From NCBI RefSeq assembly GCF_025685625.1, contig NZ_JAGSYI010000004.1, forward strand, positions 744,001 to 808,000: a stretch of DNA of 64,000 nt, written 5' to 3'. Origin of the DNA: Acidicapsa acidisoli. GTDB taxonomy: Bacteria > Acidobacteriota > Terriglobia > Terriglobales > Acidobacteriaceae. Made by a program: the position numbers and the translations under genes. Positions 63,172 to 64,000 of the stretch are shown one piece after another; the first letter of the stretch is position 1; every line of letters starts with the position of its first letter. The notes beneath the pieces were generated by a model. It saw nothing but the letters and a program-made list of their open reading frames with translations. It was not told the origin of the DNA and searched no databases.

Positions 63172-64000
63172 TTGAGAATCTGGTCTCTCCTGCTTTTGCT
63201 GGCATCAAGCCCAGTCGCCGCTGGTCAGAGCGTCGACATGAACACTGTCTCTGCTCCTCAATCGAGGCAGCCATCTCAGGTCAAGCAGGATACTGACGAG
63301 TTGAGGCAGCAGCTCGACATAGACGAAGCCGCGTTGTCGAAGATTCCGGCCGATCCGCTTGTCCACCCCGATCCCCTGGCGCCAATCTTTGAGCCGGTCG
63401 ACAAGCTCACGGGTCTCCTCTCTCAATTGGCGCACATGAAATTTGGGGCAACATATACGTTTCTGAATCAGTACGCGACCATTACGCCGGACGGCATCAG
63501 GCATAACCAGTTAGGCGGGCGCCTCGATTTTACCGGAGCCTTGCGCGTGTACGATCACGGAAGTACCGCCGGATCAATCAGCCTGCTCGTTCGCTCCGGC
63601 ACAAATATCGGCCGCAGTCAGCAATTCAACCTGAGTGACAGCCTGGGCTCAGGCCTCTATCTGAACTGTCTGCAGGGCGGCGGTCCTCAGGAGCCAATCA
63701 CCCTGAACATCCTCTACTGGCGGCAGGATTTCCTCAAGAAGAGGCTCTCATTTTATCTTGGCAAGATCCATCCCAATGAGTTTGTCACTCTCAGCATGTT
63801 CAACAACGACGAGCGAACGCAGTTCTTGAATGGGGCCAACGATGGCAACCTGGCGGTCGCTTACGACGGAACCTACGCCGGCGGCGGCGCGGTTGAATTC
63901 CAGGCGACCCGCCATGTTTACATTCACGCCATCGCTGTGGATACGGAGGGCGCACAGCAGAGAAATATCGATACGCTCGTCGATCGAAAATATGCGGAAG
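63172..64000 (+). CDS. OprB-type carbohydrate porin, 3' end outside window
   Basis: About 276 residues are visible. The start is TTG at 63172, with GGAGG seven bases upstream, and leads into a signal peptide (IWSLLLLLASSPVAAGQS). A helical linker (DELRQQLDIDEAALSKIPAD) precedes the barrel, which contains FGATYTFLNQYATITPDG, GSISLLVRSGTNIG and LSFYLGKIHPNEFVTLSMF, the order of strands in carbohydrate-selective OprB porins. It would let sugars through the outer membrane. The gene continues beyond the right edge. Confidence 0.82.
   Translation, partial: MRIWSLLLLLASSPVAAGQSVDMNTVSAPQSRQPSQVKQDTDELRQQLDIDEAALSKIPADPLVHPDPLAPIFEPVDKLTGLLSQLAHMKFGATYTFLNQYATITPDGIRHNQLGGRLDFTGALRVYDHGSTAGSISLLVRSGTNIGRSQQFNLSDSLGSGLYLNCLQGGGPQEPITLNILYWRQDFLKKRLSFYLGKIHPNEFVTLSMFNNDERTQFLNGANDGNLAVAYDGTYAGGGAVEFQATRHVYIHAIAVDTEGAQQRNIDTLVDRKYAE

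Overview
The window reads as chromosome of an Acidobacteriota (Terriglobia-type) bacterium. This is inferred from gene style, not from a marker gene. The signs are an orphan MacB/FtsX-type permease, very long TonB-dependent receptors with an N-terminal carboxypeptidase-regulatory-like domain, a winged-helix/Ser-Thr kinase/TPR fusion, and Tat-exported Gfo/Idh/MocA and DUF362 proteins. No rRNA, tRNA or CRISPR array was found.

Layout. 1-3.8 kb: a permease running off the left edge, then an ArsR regulator/SRPBCC protein/hydrolase cluster with a 10-bp palindromic operator. 3.9-4.9 kb: fused scraps of three dead genes (DUF899, thioredoxin-reductase-like, histidine kinase). 4.9-11 kb: glycogen debranching enzyme, an AhpD-like protein, an unusual degenerate receiver-TM-trypsin fusion, and a divergent DUF417/AraC pair resembling the reactive-chlorine rclC/rclR arrangement. 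11.3-17 kb: a hexaheme cytochrome, a DUF362 protein, and remnants of a TonB receptor and a mandelate-racemase-family enzyme. 17.6-24.3 kb: a complete TetR-controlled RND efflux operon (adaptor, pump, outer-membrane channel).

24.8-29.3 kb is a decayed mobile/defence island. It holds an intact IS630-family element (1149 bp), a TIR-NB-ARC-WD40 STAND gene killed by stops and a frameshift, a broken tyrosine integrase and a broken IS3 orfA. 29.5-32.7 kb: a methyltransferase, a dicarboxylate/amino-acid symporter and a NagB-like deaminase. 34-45 kb: a sugar-handling block (Gfo/Idh oxidoreductase, TIM-barrel isomerase, two TonB receptors) with a dead LysR gene between the receptors. 45-51.4 kb: divergent signalling genes (winged-helix kinase and five-PAS histidine kinase).

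52-62.4 kb is a two-armed cluster. A minus-strand operon (isochorismatase-like hydrolase, amidohydrolase, XapX, alginate-export-type porin, DUF1275) faces a plus-strand operon (small membrane protein, CIO-type cytochrome bd subunits I and II, 36-aa DUF2474-like peptide, VOC protein, second isochorismatase-like hydrolase). A broken third isochorismatase copy sits between the arms. The window ends in an integrase remnant and the start of a carbohydrate porin.

The most striking features are the receiver-protease fusion lacking its phospho-acceptor, the dead TIR-STAND defence gene just downstream of an insertion sequence, and the high density of pseudogenes (thirteen recognisable remnants), which points to active gene turnover.
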